Source of the DNA: Apodospora peruviana
Lineage: Eukaryota; Ascomycota; Sordariomycetes; Sordariales; Lasiosphaeriaceae
Length of the DNA: 64,000 nt
Assembly (NCBI GenBank): GCA_033439685.1
Contig: JAUEDM010000005.1
Span: forward strand, 2,852,001-2,916,000
Direction: 5' to 3'
The stretch's first letter is position 1. Every line of letters begins with the position of its first letter. The notes under the pieces were generated by a model, which saw nothing but the letters and a program-made list of their open reading frames with translations, ran no database searches and was not told the DNA's origin. Shown here one piece after another: positions 1-10,349 of the stretch. The position numbers and the translations under genes were made by a program.

Positions 1-1
1 G

Positions 2-3000
2 AAGATCCGCGATGTGCAGGGACTGGACCACATGCCGCGACCCTGCGAGTACTTTGACTTTATCGGCGGCACCAGCACGGGAGGGTAAGACTGCTCTTTG
101 TCTAGCTGGACGTGTACTGACATGGCTTGAAGTATTATCGCCATCATGCTTGGAAGGTTAGGCATGAGTGTCGGCGAGTGTATCCGAGCGTACAAAAAGG
201 TGGCGCAGCAGGCCTTCACGCCCAAGAAAACGAGAATCTTCCCCGCGTCGCCGTCCGGCGCCTTCTCCGCCAAAGCCCTCGAGGCCGCGATCAAACAGAC
301 GGTCAGAGAATTCTGTACTCAACCGGATTGTGTTGCCCGACGTAAGTACGACCCTACAACGGCCGCGACATGCCCACATGAAGAGATGGCGTTCCGTGAG
401 GGGTCGTGCACCAAGACGTACGTCTAGCTGAAGTAATAACATCAAATGCATATGGCGGACTTAGCACGCAGCTGACTTCTCTTTTAGTGCCGTCCTCGCG
501 ATTACGAAGGACAATGTCGATGCGCGACCGACCCTCTTCACGACATACGACACGTCTGCCGCTCTGCATGGCTGCACAATCTGGGAGGTGGCACGGGCGA
601 CGTCGGCGGCGACAACCTTCTTCAAGCACATTAGGACCGGCCGAGACGGCATCGAGTTTGTCGATGCGGGGTTCGGATACAACAATCCATGCGAAGTTCT
701 GGTCGAGGAGGCGCAGCGGCAGTTTTCCGGGCGTCGGTCGCTACGGGTTCTCAGCATCGGCACCGGCCTTGGAGACGTCGTCGCAATTGGCAATACACGG
801 CTGTCGATCATCACTGCGCTGAAGAAGATGGCTACATCTTCCAAGAAGGTGGCGGCGAGTCTCGATGGTCGATTCGGCGGGACCGGCCAGTACTACCGCT
901 TCAACGTCGACCAGGGTTTACAGGATATCACACTGTCTGACTGGGAGAAGGCTAGCAAGATCTCTGCACACGCGCGCAACTACCTAAGCGATAATCAGAG
1001 GGCGGTTAAGGACTTCGTTGATAACTTCATCGGGGTAGTCCGTGTGGGAGGTAACGGAGAGAGTTCGCAGGCGGTAGTACCGGCCGCCGAGCTCAGCGCC
1101 GCGCAGAACAGTTAGTATATGATAGATGGGACTGCGCGCTGTGACGGCTACTAACATGGATACAGATGGCATCACTAGGCCGTGGTATCATCTTCCCTTT
1201 CCGAGGAACACACGCTTTGTCGGACGAGACCAGATACTCGGCACTCTCAGGGACAGGCTATTCGTCCGGAAGAGCCCGCGAGTGGCGCTTGTCGGACTTG
1301 GTGGCGTTGGCAAGACGCAGGTGGCCCTCGCGCTCGCATTGTGGACGAAGGAGAATATAACCGACTGCTCTGTTTTCTGGGTGCCGGCGCTAAGCTCGGC
1401 CACTTTCGAGCAAGCCTATACGCACATCGCAAGACAGCTCGACATCAGACGTGGTGACGATCAAGATGTCAAAGAGGTTGTACGACAGTATCTGAGCTCG
1501 GAGGCGGCCGGGCGATGGCTGCTTGTCATAAACAATGCGGACGACATCAAACTCGTCTGTGGGAGTCCTAATATGCCAGAAAGCCTAGACAGCTATCTCC
1601 CGCAGAGCGAAAACGGAAGGATTATGTTCACGACGCGTTCCCGAGATGTTGCCATAAGGGTTGCCGAGGACACGATTAAGTTAGATGAGTTCAGTTTGTC
1701 TGAGGCAAAGGAGCTATTGGGGAAGTTGGTAACGCGGAAAGATCTGATTCACGACGATGCCTCGGTGACTGAACTACTACGCGAACTCACCTACCTTCCT
1801 CTGGCGATTACGCAGGCAGCGGCCTATCTAGAGCGAAACGAGGTGTCGATTGCAGAGTATCTTGAGCTACTACGTAATACGGAGAAGGACATGGTCGATC
1901 TGCTCAGCGAGGAGCTCCCAGATAGGACGCGGTATCAGCAGTCGAAGAACGCAGTGGCGACGACGTGGGTGGTGAGCTTCCAAAAGATCCGCGAACTGGA
2001 CGGCAAGGCAGCGGATCTTCTCTCGTTCATGTCACAGATTGAGCCAAAATTGATCCCACAATCGCTCCTGCCTGAGCTCGGCTCGAGAGCGCAGACGGTC
2101 AGCGCGATTGGCACGTTATGCGGATACGCGTTTGTGTCCAAGCGGGACGATATGCTAGACATGCACAGCCTGGTGCATTTGGCAACGCGGATATGGCTGA
2201 GCAGAGAAGGTCTCGAGACGCAGACTGTAGAGACAGTGATGCGGCGTTTAGCAGGAAAGTTCCCGACTGACGAGTACGAAAACCGGCACACTTGGAGAGC
2301 GTATCTGCCGCATGCACTGCGGATACTTCAACGGGCCGATGCGGATGATATGGAAGACAGATATGAATTGCACTTCTGGGTTGGACGGTGTTTGCAGGTA
2401 GAGGGGCGGATTAGGGAGGCTGTGCATTGTTTCGAAGAATGCTGGCGGTGGAGGAGTGGGCAGTTTGTGGAGGAACACCCTTTAGGACTGGCGTCGCAGC
2501 TCGCGCTTGCCAGAGCATATCAATCTGACGGACAGATCAAGAAGGCGGTGGGGCTGCTCGAGCAGGTAGTGGTAGTTCGAGAGAGGACGCTCGCGGAGGA
2601 ACACCCTGACCGACTGGCGTCGCAGCACGTGCTCGCAGGAGCATACGAGGCCGACGGACAGATCAAGAAGGCGGTAGGGCTGCTCGAGCAGGTGGTGGCA
2701 GTTCGAAAGAGGACGCTCGCGGAGGAACACCCTGACCGACTGGCGTCGCAGCACGAACTTGCACGAGCATATCAATCTGACGGACAGATCAAGAAGGCGG
2801 TGGGGCTGCTCGAGCAGGTGATGGCAGTTCGAGAGAGGACGCTCGCGGAGGATCACCCTGACCGACTGACGTCGCAGCATGAACTCGCACGAGCATATCA
2901 ATCTGACGGACAGATCAAGAAGGCGGTAGGGCTGCTTGAGCAGGTGGTGGCAGTTCGAGAGAGGACGCTCGCGGAGGAACACCCTGACCGACTGGCGTCG

Positions 3001-3798
3001 GAGCACGCGCTCGCCGGAGCATATCAATCTGACGGACAGATCAAGAAGGCGGTGGGGCTGCTCGAGCAGGTGGTGGCAGTTCGAGAGAGGACGCTCGCGG
3101 AGGAACACCCTTCACGGCTGGCGTCGGAGCACGCGCTCGCCGGAGCATATCAATCTGACGGACAGATCAAGAAGGCGGTGGGGCTGCTCGAGCAGGTGGT
3201 GGCGGTACGAGAGAGGACGCTCGCGGAGGAACACCCTTCACGACTGGCGTCGCAGCATGAACTCGCACGAGCATATCAATCTGACGGACATATCAAGAAG
3301 GCGGTGGGGCTGCTCGAGCAGGTGGTGGCAGTTCGAAAGAGGACGCTCGCGGAGGGACACCCTGACCGACTGGCGTCGCAGCATGAACTCGCACGAGCAT
3401 ATCAATCTGATGGACAGATCAAGAAGGCGGTAGGGCTGCTCGAGCAGGTGGTGGCAGTACGAGAGAGAACGCTTGCGGAGGAACACCCTGACCGACTGGC
3501 GTCGCAGCATGAACTCGCACGAGCATATCAATCTGACGGACAGATCAAGAAGGCGGTAGGGCTGCTCGAGCAGGTGGTGGCAGTTGGAGAAAGGACGCTC
3601 ACTGAGGAGCACCCTGACCGACTGACGTCGCAGTACAACCTTGCGATGGCGTACCGGGCTGACGGGCAAATATCGCAAGCACTAGAGTTGATCAAGCAAG
3701 TAGTGGCGGTGGAATCGAGGACGCTACAAGAAGACCACCCTGACCGGCTAGCATCTTTATCGGCCTTTGAGAATTTATTACAAGTTGCTAGTCAATAG
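2..3798 (+). CDS. NOD-like receptor: patatin phospholipase - NB-ARC - TPR (5' end off window)
   Basis: Seen: exons 2-84, 133-417, 488-1110 and 1166-3798 join in phase into 1207 codons before the TAG stop; the introns are 48, 70 and 55 bp and the last has a perfect TACTAAC branch site. The first exon ends in GTSTGG, the patatin nucleophile elbow (Ser codon 74-76); the matching catalytic Asp is in VDAG (codon 663-665). The oxyanion-loop N-terminus lies upstream of the window. Exon 4 carries an NB-ARC NTPase: P-loop GLGGVGKT at about 1291-1317, Walker B-like WLLVINNADD, a TTRSR sensor and an LPLA motif. It ends in TPRs of 42 residues. Known: this architecture is that of fungal NLRs such as Neurospora PLP-1, where nucleotide-driven oligomerisation activates the lipase during allorecognition cell death. 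Inferred: a cytosolic sensor with TPRs as ligand-binding surface. All catalytic and nucleotide-binding motifs visible are intact, so it is probably functional. Confidence 0.93.
2470..3729 (+). repeat. Ten tandem 126-bp TPR-coding repeats
   Basis: Ten in-frame 126-bp units (42 residues each) starting at the codon for Glu at 2470; an eleventh, partial unit starts at 3730. Units 1-9 are almost identical at DNA level; unit 10 is clearly diverged. The consensus unit contains EHPDRLASQHELARAY and DGQIKKAVGLLEQVV. Residues that differ between the near-identical units cluster at unit positions 2, 5, 8, 10, 12 and 15, with a few at 22, 34, 37 and 38. Such high internal identity is known for fungal NLR repeat domains and reflects unequal crossing-over or gene conversion combined with selection on exposed positions. 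Confidence 0.93.
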
Positions 3799-5191
3799 GT
3801 TTATAGCTAGATGTATAGCAAAAGAGAGATGATGATTGCTGAGATGACATGTACTGTACTTCTCAGTGGTTTGACGTCTAAAAACGTGGCTCTTGCATGG
3901 GTTTGAGACGCAAAGGCAGTAATGCAATTAAGCTGCATATAGTTGGCAAAACTATGCAATTAAAAATTGTATGTTGGCTTCAGTACAGGAGGCAGGGGGT
4001 TAGCATAGTGTACGGAATATGTAGAGCTGAATTGGCGTACGTTGTCGGAGCCGCAATTGGCCGCAAAGTCCGTGCGTTTAGAAACAAGCGATATGTGTAA
4101 GGCGGAAGCCGTTTTTGCTAGCGACTGTAGCGACTTTGTAGCGATAGAATTGACTGTGGTGGCAATAGGAGGGTGGAAATGAGTGGCGGTTGTAAAAAGA
4201 ATCGCGAATTAGATTCGGAAAATAAAACTATTGGTGTCAATGCTAAGGTGTAGTGAGGCAAAAGGCAAAAGGCAAAAAGGCAAAAGTCAAAAGGCAAAAG
4301 GTAACAGGGATACGGATCCCTACGTAGCTGGGTGGGGTAAGTTTAGTGTTGTTAAAAGACGCCTTGGAGGCGCGCAAATTCGGAAGAATATCTCCCAAGA
4401 AACGATAGTACACATGCCAGACAGAGGAGTGAGTTATTACGTCGAGGGGTGAATAGTCTTTGTCTGATGAGAAATTGGATCGTTCAGACCGCGATAGAGA
4501 CGAAAACCGAACGTATGCAGTTACAGCGGCATTATATCTACAAAGGTCCGAGTCAAGTAATGAGTTCAGACGGCGTGCTACGCTTGATTCGGGAAAGTGC
4601 CCCCTTTTCGGCATTTACCAGACAGCAAGACCCGACAGCCCTGCGATCTCAAGTGACTATTTGAAACATGTCACTGGAAAGGAGCACATCTGGCTTGACA
4701 AACAGTTCATATTGACACGTAGCACGATTACGTCTATCTATCTAACTCCCGAAGTTACAACGCATACCAGTAAAATCTTAAACCTCAAGGCCGCGCAAAC
4801 CGTTTCCGTAGACGATTGTTGTTCTGGTCTTCCAAATCGTGGTCGTTGCGTTGGTTTGGTTGGCGCGGATAGGGGTTCCATGTTGGGAACGGAGGTGACC
4901 CATCCCCGTCATATCGATCTGCCAGTGGTGGTGGTGCTGACCATCTGGCATCTTGATAAACGGGGCGCGTATCAGTCGCATATATAGGCGGGTTTCTGTA
5001 CGGTGGTTGTGACCTGTGAGTGCTTGGCCCTGGGGGAGGTGCCGGACGTGGTTATTCAGCTGCATGTTTTGACGACGGCGATCGCGGTGATGCGGTTGAG
5101 TTCAGCTCGTGTGTCCTTCTATGTTTGATGATCGAGACGGTACTGGTTGTGAAGCTGCGTTCAGCTGATCTATTATCCTTTCGTCCGACGG
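3799..5191. other. Intergenic, no supported gene
   Basis: Region downstream of the NLR gene. It contains a short imperfect AGGCAAA tandem tract at about 4256-4301 and only short overlapping open frames without a convincing start, splice structure or family signature. Confidence 0.5.
4256..4301 (+). repeat. AGGCAAA-type microsatellite
   Basis: Six or seven consecutive imperfect copies of a 6-8 bp unit (AGGCAAA with one or two extra A, one copy AGTCAAA). Non-coding simple repeat. Confidence 0.7.
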
Positions 5192-5892
5192 TCATAGTGC
5201 TCGTGGCTGATTGGTCTTGCTCAACTCAGTTGTCCTCGTGACTAGTGGCGACGGTGAAGGTTGCCCTTCCATGACGAGCTCGTCATCACTGCTATCACCC
5301 GGCTGGTAGTCGTCGCCAGAGCCATGGTGGCATATCAAAGCCTTTGAACGATAGGGGGAGTAGCCACGGTAGCGCACAAAAGCCCTTGAAGACGAAGTAG
5401 AGCGATGACTGTCCTGAGTCTCTGAGAAACGATGAGAATTGCGGATGACGGAACCGCCATGCGCTTGGTCCACTCGGTTATTACTTCGGCTTGTAGAGCG
5501 GGTACTACCTCCATGGTAGCTGGTAGGACACATCGGGGACACGCAGGAGGAGGGCCGAGAAAGTTGGAGAGGTTTGGATGATGGGTGCAGGTTCGGTTCT
5601 TGCACCAGGATTTGTTTTGCGTTGATTTGTTTTCTGGCTTGTTTTCGGCTGGTTCACCCATGATCAACTCATGGAGATGGTGGAATTTGGTATGTTTTGT
5701 CGGATCATTAGGGTTAGGTTGCCTGTGCTTTTTTTGGTTGTTGTTCCACCCATGATCAACTGATGAAGATGTGGACTTGGGACGTTGTATTTGAGTGACG
5801 AGAACTTGCTGTATGTTCATCTGAGCCATAGTATCTGAGTGGGTATGGATCACGGATCTAAGCTTGTTGTGATTTGAACTTGTTGCTGTCAT
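5192..5892 (-). pseudogene. Possible zinc-motif protein with a frame break
   Basis: Seen: two overlapping minus-strand frames. The first (from 5892) is hydrophilic, rich in N/Q/K/H, and contains a Cys/His cluster WCKNRTCTHHP...ACPRC. Just after this cluster the first frame becomes unlike its upstream part, while the +1 frame (to 5192) continues as a Ser/Arg/His/Gly-rich tail with RGYSPYRS and an acidic patch. That tail resembles in composition the tail of the neighbouring gene at 6776-7771, which has YSPYSR. I find no credible intron joining the frames; the only GT...AG spans here are about 20 bp. Interpretation: either a frameshifted relative of the neighbour or an unusual splice. Function unknown; such short WxCxxC/HxxC proteins are common uncharacterised fungal proteins. 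Confidence 0.4.
5652..5773. repeat. Two copies of a ~28-bp segment inside the zinc-motif gene
   Basis: GTTCACCCATGATCAACT at about 5652 and GTTCCACCCATGATCAACT at about 5743 start two copies about 90 bp apart, each followed by a similar TGATGAAGATG-like stretch. A short internal duplication within the coding region. Confidence 0.55.
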
Positions 5893-6073
5893 AAGGTACC
5901 TAACCGTGACCGTGGGCTATCTACCTGGTACGTAGCACCCCTATTCGGTACCGCAACAAAACAATTTCCCCACATTTATAACTCCCGTCATTCCTCTGTG
6001 TCTGGCATGTTGTACCTGATCATGTCAAACCTGCCCGAAGTTATAGTACGTCACCCAATCCATCCCATGAAGG

Positions 6074-6226
6074 GCCGCCTCGGCATTGGTAGAGTTACTT
6101 CCCGAGAAAGGGCATATCAACCAATCATATCACTCGCCGGGGCTGAGAAAATCAAACAACTCTGAGATTCAATTGGTTCAAAACGTCTTGGCTCTTGGGA
6201 GTGACTCTACCGGTGCCGAGGCGGAC
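6074..6226. repeat. Imperfect inverted repeat (hairpin/MITE-like)
   Basis: The left arm at 6074-6106 (core CCGCCTCGGCA..GGTAGAGT) is the reverse complement of the right arm at about 6192-6226 (core ACTCTACC..TGCCGAGGCGG). The arms are about 31 bp with about 6 mismatches, mostly C/T differences. Inside, AACCAAT (6119-6125) pairs with ATTGGTT (6172-6178). Spacer is about 85 bp. No target-site duplication is obvious. It could be a small MITE remnant or a structured transcript element. Confidence 0.6.
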
Positions 6227-6775
6227 CTGAAGGGAATAGCCTCAGCCCAGTGTGAGTTCACAGGAGCGGCGGATACGGTTGTCAGCCCGCTGGCCCGGCA
6301 TGTGCCCGGCAACTGGCGGCTAGAGTTTACTTAATCTCATAACTTATTAAGGCATCTTTCAATTTGCTCTCCTCAACCTAATTCACCGGCGTGTCATGCC
6401 ATTCTTATTACTACTTCCACACAGTCGCCGGTTTGCCTCAATGCTCAGACACATGACACCTAACCCAGCATTCGACGCCCTCGGGTACGCTATCAGGTAC
6501 GACGTGAAGAAATGGTCGCCATTGGTACAGCTCTGCGCGTTTCTATTCGGGAAATTCCGGAGCTCCGACTTGGACCAGTACACCCAGAACCCGACCTCGT
6601 TGCCATGCTTGGCCACCAAGAGCACGCAACCGCCCAAATCCGCGACGCGCCACTAATCAACAGACCCGGTCGTTCCCGAGTTTGCGAAGGCGCCTCCGTT
6701 GTCGTCACCGAGGTACTGAGGTAGATAGCCAAACAACCAAAGAGACCAAACCACGTTGGCTACCGATGTTCTTAT
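6227..6775. other. Intergenic, no supported gene
   Basis: Short open frames on both strands overlap one another at about 6390-6730, but none has a recognisable domain, credible start context or splice partner. Confidence 0.45.
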
Positions 6776-7771
6776 TTACTGCGGTCCTTGGTACCGCCCA
6801 GAAAAATAGCCCTGATCAACGCCGGTGGTTGATGCTGCAATGTTTACACTCTCTGCCGATACATCACATTCTCCATTGACATGTGCCTGAGGAGGTCTGG
6901 GTAAGATGTGTCGCTGCCCTTCTCCTCGTAGTGTAACAAGGTACGCCGCCGGCGTCGGAGGAGACCGATGCAAAGCGCCTCGGCTGCCGTTGGAGGAAGG
7001 GCGAGAATAGGGGCTATATCGTGAATTAAATCTCGGCGGTTGTTGTCTTGGTGGTACCAGCAATGGTGGCGGTGGTGCTGCTGTCATAATGTGCTGGCCA
7101 TTGGCGAGGTCTGCTGTCGTTGCTGGTCCTCCTGATGGCAGTGACACATGGTCAGGGTTGCCGCTGCCGATGCTAGGCCTAGTGGCTGTGGTTCCGGCTG
7201 CTGGTGTCGGAGTTAGTGGCAGCGGTGGTGGCGCAATAACCCTAGGTTGTACCGGTGGCGGCCCGGTAGGTGGACGGAATATGGCTCGGCCATGCTCGTC
7301 TTGGGCTGGGAGATCGTTTCTGCTTCCGCTGGCGCCATGACTAAGCTGGGAGCGATGAGTGGGTGGCACCCTTTGTGCGATTGTTCGCCTCAAGGCGGCA
7401 GGTAGTGTTGGCTCGACGGCCAGGTCCACCGGTATCGTCTGCTCCATTGTGCTGCTGATAGCTGCGGCTGTGTCGGCCTGTTGAGGCTCAACGGCCAAGC
7501 TTGTGTTGATCGTGCAGGCGCCGCAGACCCTGTGGCCGGGTAGCCAGTCAGTGAGTATGGTGCTGAGTGTGGAAGACGTGAGGCATCCAGGGCCCTGGCA
7601 GTGTACGCTGTAGCCGTTCGGATGGCTGCATTTGCAGCACGTCCAGGTCATGCTGAGTTCTCTTGTGAACTGAACTTGTCCAGTTTCCGTGTTGACTGGT
7701 TGTTTTAGGAGGCAGCTGCCTGAATCTGGATGTTGAGGTTGAACACGTAGGCTTGGAGGATTGTCTGACAA
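6776..7771 (-). CDS. Pro/Ser-rich protein with N-terminal Cys/His zinc motif, unknown function
   Basis: Seen: a single 331-residue frame. Residues ~42-90 hold a Cys/His cluster, WTCCKCSH...HCQGPGC...GHRVCGAC, whose CxxC...H..C....C...HxxCxxC spacing suggests one or two bound zinc ions. The remainder is low complexity: a long Pro/Thr/Ala-rich segment, then an Arg/Ser region with SRYSPYSR. No membrane segment or signal peptide is evident. Met-41, just before the zinc motif, is an alternative start. The zinc motif and the SPYSR tail are shared with the damaged minus-strand gene about 0.9 kb downstream, so the two may be tandem paralogues. Comparable WxCCxCxH proteins are common in filamentous fungi with no assigned role. 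Confidence 0.65.
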   Translation of the reverse strand: MSDNPPSLRVQPQHPDSGSCLLKQPVNTETGQVQFTRELSMTWTCCKCSHPNGYSVHCQGPGCLTSSTLSTILTDWLPGHRVCGACTINTSLAVEPQQADTAAAISSTMEQTIPVDLAVEPTLPAALRRTIAQRVPPTHRSQLSHGASGSRNDLPAQDEHGRAIFRPPTGPPPVQPRVIAPPPLPLTPTPAAGTTATRPSIGSGNPDHVSLPSGGPATTADLANGQHIMTAAPPPPLLVPPRQQPPRFNSRYSPYSRPSSNGSRGALHRSPPTPAAYLVTLRGEGQRHILPRPPQAHVNGECDVSAESVNIAASTTGVDQGYFSGRYQGPQ

Positions 7772-8408
7772 CGGGAAATAAAAGCCGCACTAGCAAGATT
7801 GCTACTACTCTCGTACGCTCCAGGAAAGATGGAGACAAGATAAGAAGACTCGGATATTTAAATGCCAGTGCCCTCCCTAGCGGTGTCCAAATCCTTGAAA
7901 ATGACACCCTCTTGGTCTTGCCACGGCCATCTAAACTCGGTACCTGATGGATTTCGAGTACGCGTCCTATTGTTGAGCCTTCATATAAAACCCGGTATGT
8001 CAGGCAGAGCCGCAGAGCGTGTCGCAGGGAGGGGTCCTGTTGTACTACCAGCTCCCGTCAAGGCTGGAAAGGGATCTGCAGTTGGGCTGCCATTCAATGT
8101 ACGTAGTATAGTAGTTGGGAACGCCCGAGCGATCTAGACTACTACGGCCCTCTCGCGTTGCTAGTAATAAGCAGCTAAAAGGAGAGCATTTCCGATTGTG
8201 CCACACCATCGAGTTCTGGCTCCGCTGCATCGAAGTACATCGGACAGAAAGCCGCAGAATGTTGGGCCTCGCGAGCCGGTTTGAAAAGATGGAAGTCTGG
8301 ATCACAGCACTGCAGAAAGAGTGGACGAAGTATGGGTATCATAATTTCGTGTGCAATTCTATCCATCCGCCAGCTCAGTTCCTCTCGTACAACAGAAGCG
8401 GTTGCATT
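7772..8408. other. Intergenic between two minus-strand genes
   Basis: Holds the promoter side of the zinc-motif gene and the 3' flank of the E2/F-box gene. A 131-codon plus-strand frame (8115-8510) runs into the antisense of the E2/F-box C-terminus and looks spurious. Confidence 0.5.
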
Positions 8409-10349
8409 CTAACTATAACCTCTCCTCGTATGCTTCTGCCTCTTCGGGAAGAATTGGAACTCATACGACGCGTAATGTTTGGTCGACCTTTCCAACGGGA
8501 TCACCTGTAACCCCTGATCTTGGATGTCTGCCAGCACCTTGTCGTAGTCGATGCTATCATCCTTTTGGAGTCGGACTCGCGCCAGCACATTGGGTGCCGC
8601 CCCCCACTTGTGATACCCCTTCGCAAAGCTGGCCTTCATCGTGTCGCGGAGAACAGATGTGAACACCGAGGGGCTGGGGATAGGGACGCCCATTTCCCTG
8701 AGAAACGAGGGGAAGTCGTCAACCTGCTGCAGCCGGCGGACCTCGGCGGCCAGGTGGGCGGCGCTTCCCGCCGGTGGAGAGCCGTGGCGACTGAAGAGTT
8801 CGTCTCGGATTTGAGCGAGAGACTTCTTATTCCGTGGCACCTCGGGAGAGCCGGCGGGAATAGTCTCGGCAGGACTGGGTCTGGCGGTGCGTCGAAAGAG
8901 CTGGGAGAACATCAGGATCCTGTAGGACACCCGGCTGCCCTCGAACGTCTTCTTGAGGCGGTAGTGCGAGACGTCGTCTTTCTCTAGATATCCAAGTTCG
9001 GCCATTCCAGCCCCCCTGTGGTCCAGCAGCCAGACAACGTTGCGGGTGATGGCCTCGGTGACAATGGCTTTCATGAGCGCCTCGGTGGGTTCGATGTCGC
9101 TGATGAGCAAGGCAATAAGGAGATTGCCAAGATTGGGAATGTCGGTCTTGCTTGTCCTGCCCGACATGAAGGTGTTGATCATGCGGTTGGCATCAGCGAC
9201 GATCGACTGACCGGCAGGAGCGGTTGCAAGGCAGATCAGTAGGTGAAAGAGGTGAATGTACGACTCAATCGCCTTCTCCGATGCATGTCGCAGTGAGCTC
9301 TTGTTCGCCCTGTAGCTGCCTTTCCCAAGTTCGAGGTCCGCATTCAGACGGGCGACAATGTCGTTCATAAACGCGTAGAGAACAGAGGCATTATCACCGA
9401 GGCGAGCGGCCGTGGACAGCTTGGACAAGGCGTCGTCGGCATCACCCCTGACGCGACGCCAGTGCCCCTGGGATATGGGCAAAGGCAGCCAGTGTTCAAA
9501 ATCCATCCCGTGAACCGACAAGCGAATCTTGTAGTCCCGGTAAGCCTTCTTGGACAACAAGTCAAACTCAGATTCCAAACGACCTCGGCCCTGGCCAGCA
9601 ACGTGAACGCCGACACCAAGCTTCTGGTTGAGGAAGTTCTCCTTCAGGACGAAGCATTGCAGTTCCCGGGTGCGGATGACGTTGAAATCTGCGATCAATC
9701 GGCTTAACCGATTCCACGAGCGCGCAAATTTGGTGAGCTCCTCGAAATCGAGACTGTCTATGATCTGAAGGAGGACCTCGTCTGGTAGCTGGTCGATGCA
9801 GCAATTGTCTGCACTGGCCGCTGGCGAGTCATCGAAGGACGGAGCAGAGATAGCCTGAACCAGGTTCTGCATCGCCTGGCTTGGCGACGGTCGTGCTGCA
9901 CCGTGACCGAAGCGGCATTTGCGGCACTTGAAAGTGTCGGTCTCGGCCTTGGATCTTTCCCGGTATGACCCTAGGTCAACGATGTCCCCGTACGACTGCT
10001 GAACAGAGTCGCTGCCAAAGAAGCTCAACAGCTGGATGGCGATACCCTTCAGGGTATAGGCCGGGGTGTAGCCTTCGGTGGTGTTGAGGATAGATGCGCA
10101 GATGTAGGTCTCGAAGACGTTGGGATGGGCGATTTTGGAATCCATCCTAACGGTTGGGGGTTTCAGAGGGTATTGGTACGTCGCTTGAACAGTGAGATGG
10201 AGCGGTCTCCAACCGTCGGGAGTTAGGATCAGGCATGCTTCGCTCAGGTCCTCGTCCTGGACGTGAAGTGTGATATTGGGGTACGGCTTGGTTTGCAGCT
10301 CAGCGATGTCTTGCAGGAGACGCCTGCGTAGACCTGGGTCGCTGTTCAT
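8409..10349 (-). CDS. E2 ubiquitin-conjugating (UBC) domain fused to F-box
   Basis: Seen: a single 646-residue frame without introns. Residues ~1-115 form an E2 fold: YPLKPPTVRM, then HPN (75-77) and Cys-84 in ICASIL. This is the usual spacing between the HPN motif and the catalytic cysteine, so the active site looks intact. A CxxC pair (Cys-142, Cys-145) in KCRKCRFGH follows. Residues ~186-225 match an F-box (LPDEVLLQIIDSLDFEELTKF). The remaining ~400 residues are helical with no motif I recognise. Known: E2s transfer ubiquitin; F-boxes bind Skp1 in SCF ligases. Inferred: one chain may pair conjugation with SCF-type substrate recruitment, or use the E2 fold only for ubiquitin binding. This combination occurs in fungal genomes as an uncharacterised family. 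The start Met precedes the first E2 helix directly, so the 5' end is probably correct. Confidence 0.85.
   Translation of the reverse strand: MNSDPGLRRRLLQDIAELQTKPYPNITLHVQDEDLSEACLILTPDGWRPLHLTVQATYQYPLKPPTVRMDSKIAHPNVFETYICASILNTTEGYTPAYTLKGIAIQLLSFFGSDSVQQSYGDIVDLGSYRERSKAETDTFKCRKCRFGHGAARPSPSQAMQNLVQAISAPSFDDSPAASADNCCIDQLPDEVLLQIIDSLDFEELTKFARSWNRLSRLIADFNVIRTRELQCFVLKENFLNQKLGVGVHVAGQGRGRLESEFDLLSKKAYRDYKIRLSVHGMDFEHWLPLPISQGHWRRVRGDADDALSKLSTAARLGDNASVLYAFMNDIVARLNADLELGKGSYRANKSSLRHASEKAIESYIHLFHLLICLATAPAGQSIVADANRMINTFMSGRTSKTDIPNLGNLLIALLISDIEPTEALMKAIVTEAITRNVVWLLDHRGAGMAELGYLEKDDVSHYRLKKTFEGSRVSYRILMFSQLFRRTARPSPAETIPAGSPEVPRNKKSLAQIRDELFSRHGSPPAGSAAHLAAEVRRLQQVDDFPSFLREMGVPIPSPSVFTSVLRDTMKASFAKGYHKWGAAPNVLARVRLQKDDSIDYDKVLADIQDQGLQVIPLERSTKHYASYEFQFFPKRQKHTRRGYS

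Noticed and set aside
2482..3678. Long minus-strand frames over the TPR array
   Set aside because: They are antisense shadows of the plus-strand TPR repeats; the sense strand has the domain match.
8520..8987. 155-codon plus-strand frame
   Set aside because: Antisense shadow of the E2/F-box gene; composition and lack of start context do not support a gene.
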